From Shewanella sp. MBTL60-007 (GTDB lineage Bacteria; Pseudomonadota; Gammaproteobacteria; Enterobacterales; Shewanellaceae), in assembly GCF_019654915.1 (NCBI RefSeq), contig NZ_BPET01000052.1, positions 1 through 44,503 on the forward strand: a stretch of DNA of 44,503 bases. Direction: 5' to 3'. This document shows, piece after piece, positions 43,328 to 44,503 of the stretch. The number at the start of each line of letters is the position of its first letter. The stretch's first letter is position 1. The notes beneath the pieces are model-generated. The model made no database searches. It was not told the origin of the DNA and was given only the letters and a program-made list of their open reading frames with translations. A program made the translations under genes and the position numbers.

Positions 43328-44089
43328 GTGACCAGCATTTTCTTTAATCGCCATTATCCAACCCTTGAATCCGCTTGCGAGCGCTGGGGGCTGGAGTTCG
43401 ATGCAAACGCAGAGTTTGAGTTGGTGTTTGAGAATGGCATCCTGACCCTGATCAAGCGCGATGAACCCAAGCTAAAAGGGATTTCTGTCGATTTCGTTTC
43501 CGGTGCTGTGGCCCATCGTCGTAAATTTGGCGGCGGCCGAGGTCAGTCGATTGCTAAAGCGGTAGGCCTTAAACAAGGTGTAACCCCAACAGTGGTTGAT
43601 GGCACTGCAGGTCTAGGGCGTGATGCGTTTGTATTAGCAAGTTTAGGTTGTAAGGTAATCATGGTTGAGCGTCATCCTGTTGTGGCAGCACTGTTAGAAG
43701 ATGGTCTGCGCCGCGCCTATGAAGATGCCGAAATTGGTGATTGGATGCGTGAACGTATGAGTCTATTTCATGGCTCGAGCATAGACTCATTAGCCGCCGC
43801 TGCCCAAGCGTCAAATACTGAAGTCGATGTGGTTTATTTAGATCCCATGTATCCGCACCGTGAGAAATCGGCATTAGTAAAGAAAGAGATGCGCGTGTTC
43901 CAATCACTAGTTGGCGCCGATCTCGATGCCGATGGCTTGCTAGCTCCTGCGATGGCACTCGCCACCAAGCGCGTTGTGGTGAAGCGTCCTGATTACGCTG
44001 ATGATCTTGATGGGGTAAAACCCAGCATGGTGATTGCCACCAAGAAAAACCGCTTCGATGTATATGTAAAAGCGGCAATGACGGCTTAA
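43328..44089 (+). CDS. rsmJ: 16S rRNA G1516 N2-methyltransferase
   Basis: 253 residues from a GTG start at 43328. VVDGTAGLGRDAFVLASLGC is the S-adenosylmethionine site; GGGRGQSIAKAVG precedes it; VVYLDPMYPHREKSALVKKEMR carries the DPMYP catalytic motif; KRPDYADDL is typical of the C-terminus. It methylates G1516 in 16S rRNA. In E. coli rsmJ lies beside prlC; here it is about 25 kb away. Divergent from the cytochrome gene. Confidence 0.96.
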   Translation: MTSIFFNRHYPTLESACERWGLEFDANAEFELVFENGILTLIKRDEPKLKGISVDFVSGAVAHRRKFGGGRGQSIAKAVGLKQGVTPTVVDGTAGLGRDAFVLASLGCKVIMVERHPVVAALLEDGLRRAYEDAEIGDWMRERMSLFHGSSIDSLAAAAQASNTEVDVVYLDPMYPHREKSALVKKEMRVFQSLVGADLDADGLLAPAMALATKRVVVKRPDYADDLDGVKPSMVIATKKNRFDVYVKAAMTA

Positions 44090-44102
44090 TACAGTAAGAT
44101 AA

Positions 44103-44155
44103 GGCCCTCATAAACTGATTATAGTATCTTGCTTTTAATACAGTTTTTAAGGGTC
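44103..44155 (+). terminator. Imperfect long inverted repeat after rsmJ
   Basis: GGCCCTCATAAACTG (44103-44117) pairs with CAGTTTTTAAGGGTC (44141-44155) with three mismatches and a 23-base loop. It may serve as the transcript end of rsmJ. Downstream, 44156-44503 contains no supported gene; a short hairpin CTCTTC/GAAGAG lies at 44467-44483. Confidence 0.4.
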
Positions 44156-44503
44156 TAATGTTTGCTTTTTATTTACCCTCATATCTCGCTCTTATAATCT
44201 GCTATTCCCCGTCCTTAGTCTTATTATTTTAGTTACTCATGGTGTCGCTCCATTTGCCATCTACCTATAAAGGGGTGCGATAGGTCTCATTTCTTGTCAC
44301 GAAATGGAACTAGCGTACAACTAATTACTCGAATTGTTTTAACAGGTGATTCAGTGGGGTTACATATCGGTTGGTTTTAATCCATTAGCTTCGTACAAGT
44401 CTCTGCTACTTGATAATTAGCATTTGCTGCTAATTAATAGAAATTTAACTCAATAGAAATTTAAAACTCTTCTTTAGGAAGAGTGGCTTTGTGCATCCTA
44501 AAT

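Noticed and set aside
43659..44111. 150-codon minus-strand ORF over rsmJ
   Set aside because: It lies antisense to a well-supported gene and has no recognisable features; the same holds for long antisense frames over acrB, abgT and gor.

Overview
The window looks like a chromosomal stretch of a marine gammaproteobacterium, most likely Shewanella. The evidence is a surface multihaem c-type cytochrome of the OmcA/MtrC/UndA family, a large S8 protease ending in a GlyGly-CTERM-like tail, and the genes gor, prlC, rlmJ and rsmJ, which are neighbours in E. coli but are spread over about 30 kb here. The species call is inference; no rRNA or tRNA gene was seen.

Layout. 1-2.2 kb is an AT-rich accessory patch: a double-glycine-leader (bacteriocin-like) peptide, a membrane S26 signal-peptidase-like protein, a second GG-leader peptide broken by frameshifts, and a 51-residue membrane protein. 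The two peptides share a duplicated ~180-bp leader region with a covarying hairpin. 2.4-8.8 kb (minus strand) holds a secreted protein of unknown function and the 1646-residue protease. 9.2-14.6 kb holds a possible 33-residue membrane peptide, a short flavin oxidoreductase with a C-terminal Cys cluster, a CaiT-like BCCT transporter and glutathione reductase. 14.8-20.8 kb holds a small exported protein, an outer-membrane barrel protein, prlC (behind a sigma-32-like promoter), a hotdog thioesterase, a GST and a divergent Tag-like glycosylase. 21.1-25.5 kb is an RND efflux pair.

25.5-38.0 kb is the most unusual part. Four copies of a composite, hairpin-rich repeat (E1-E4) lie in the same orientation, each directly after the stop codon of a minus-strand gene: yfcE, two tandem AbgT-family transporters, and rlmJ. 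Each copy has a 69-70-bp long-hairpin core, a right arm of short hairpins, and a left arm of a variable number of 86-bp units; E2 carries eight units in exact 86-bp register. Upstream of the second AbgT gene are two minus-strand promoter-to-terminator units that look like paralogous small RNAs. LemA, a DUF3137-type protein and a lytic transglycosylase form an operon, followed by a MATE exporter with a divergent LysR regulator.

38.0-44.5 kb holds rlmJ, a ToxR/CadC-like membrane regulator, a three-copy 159/170-bp tandem repeat, an 11-haem outer-membrane lipoprotein cytochrome and rsmJ. No transposase, integrase, cas gene or reverse transcriptase was found.
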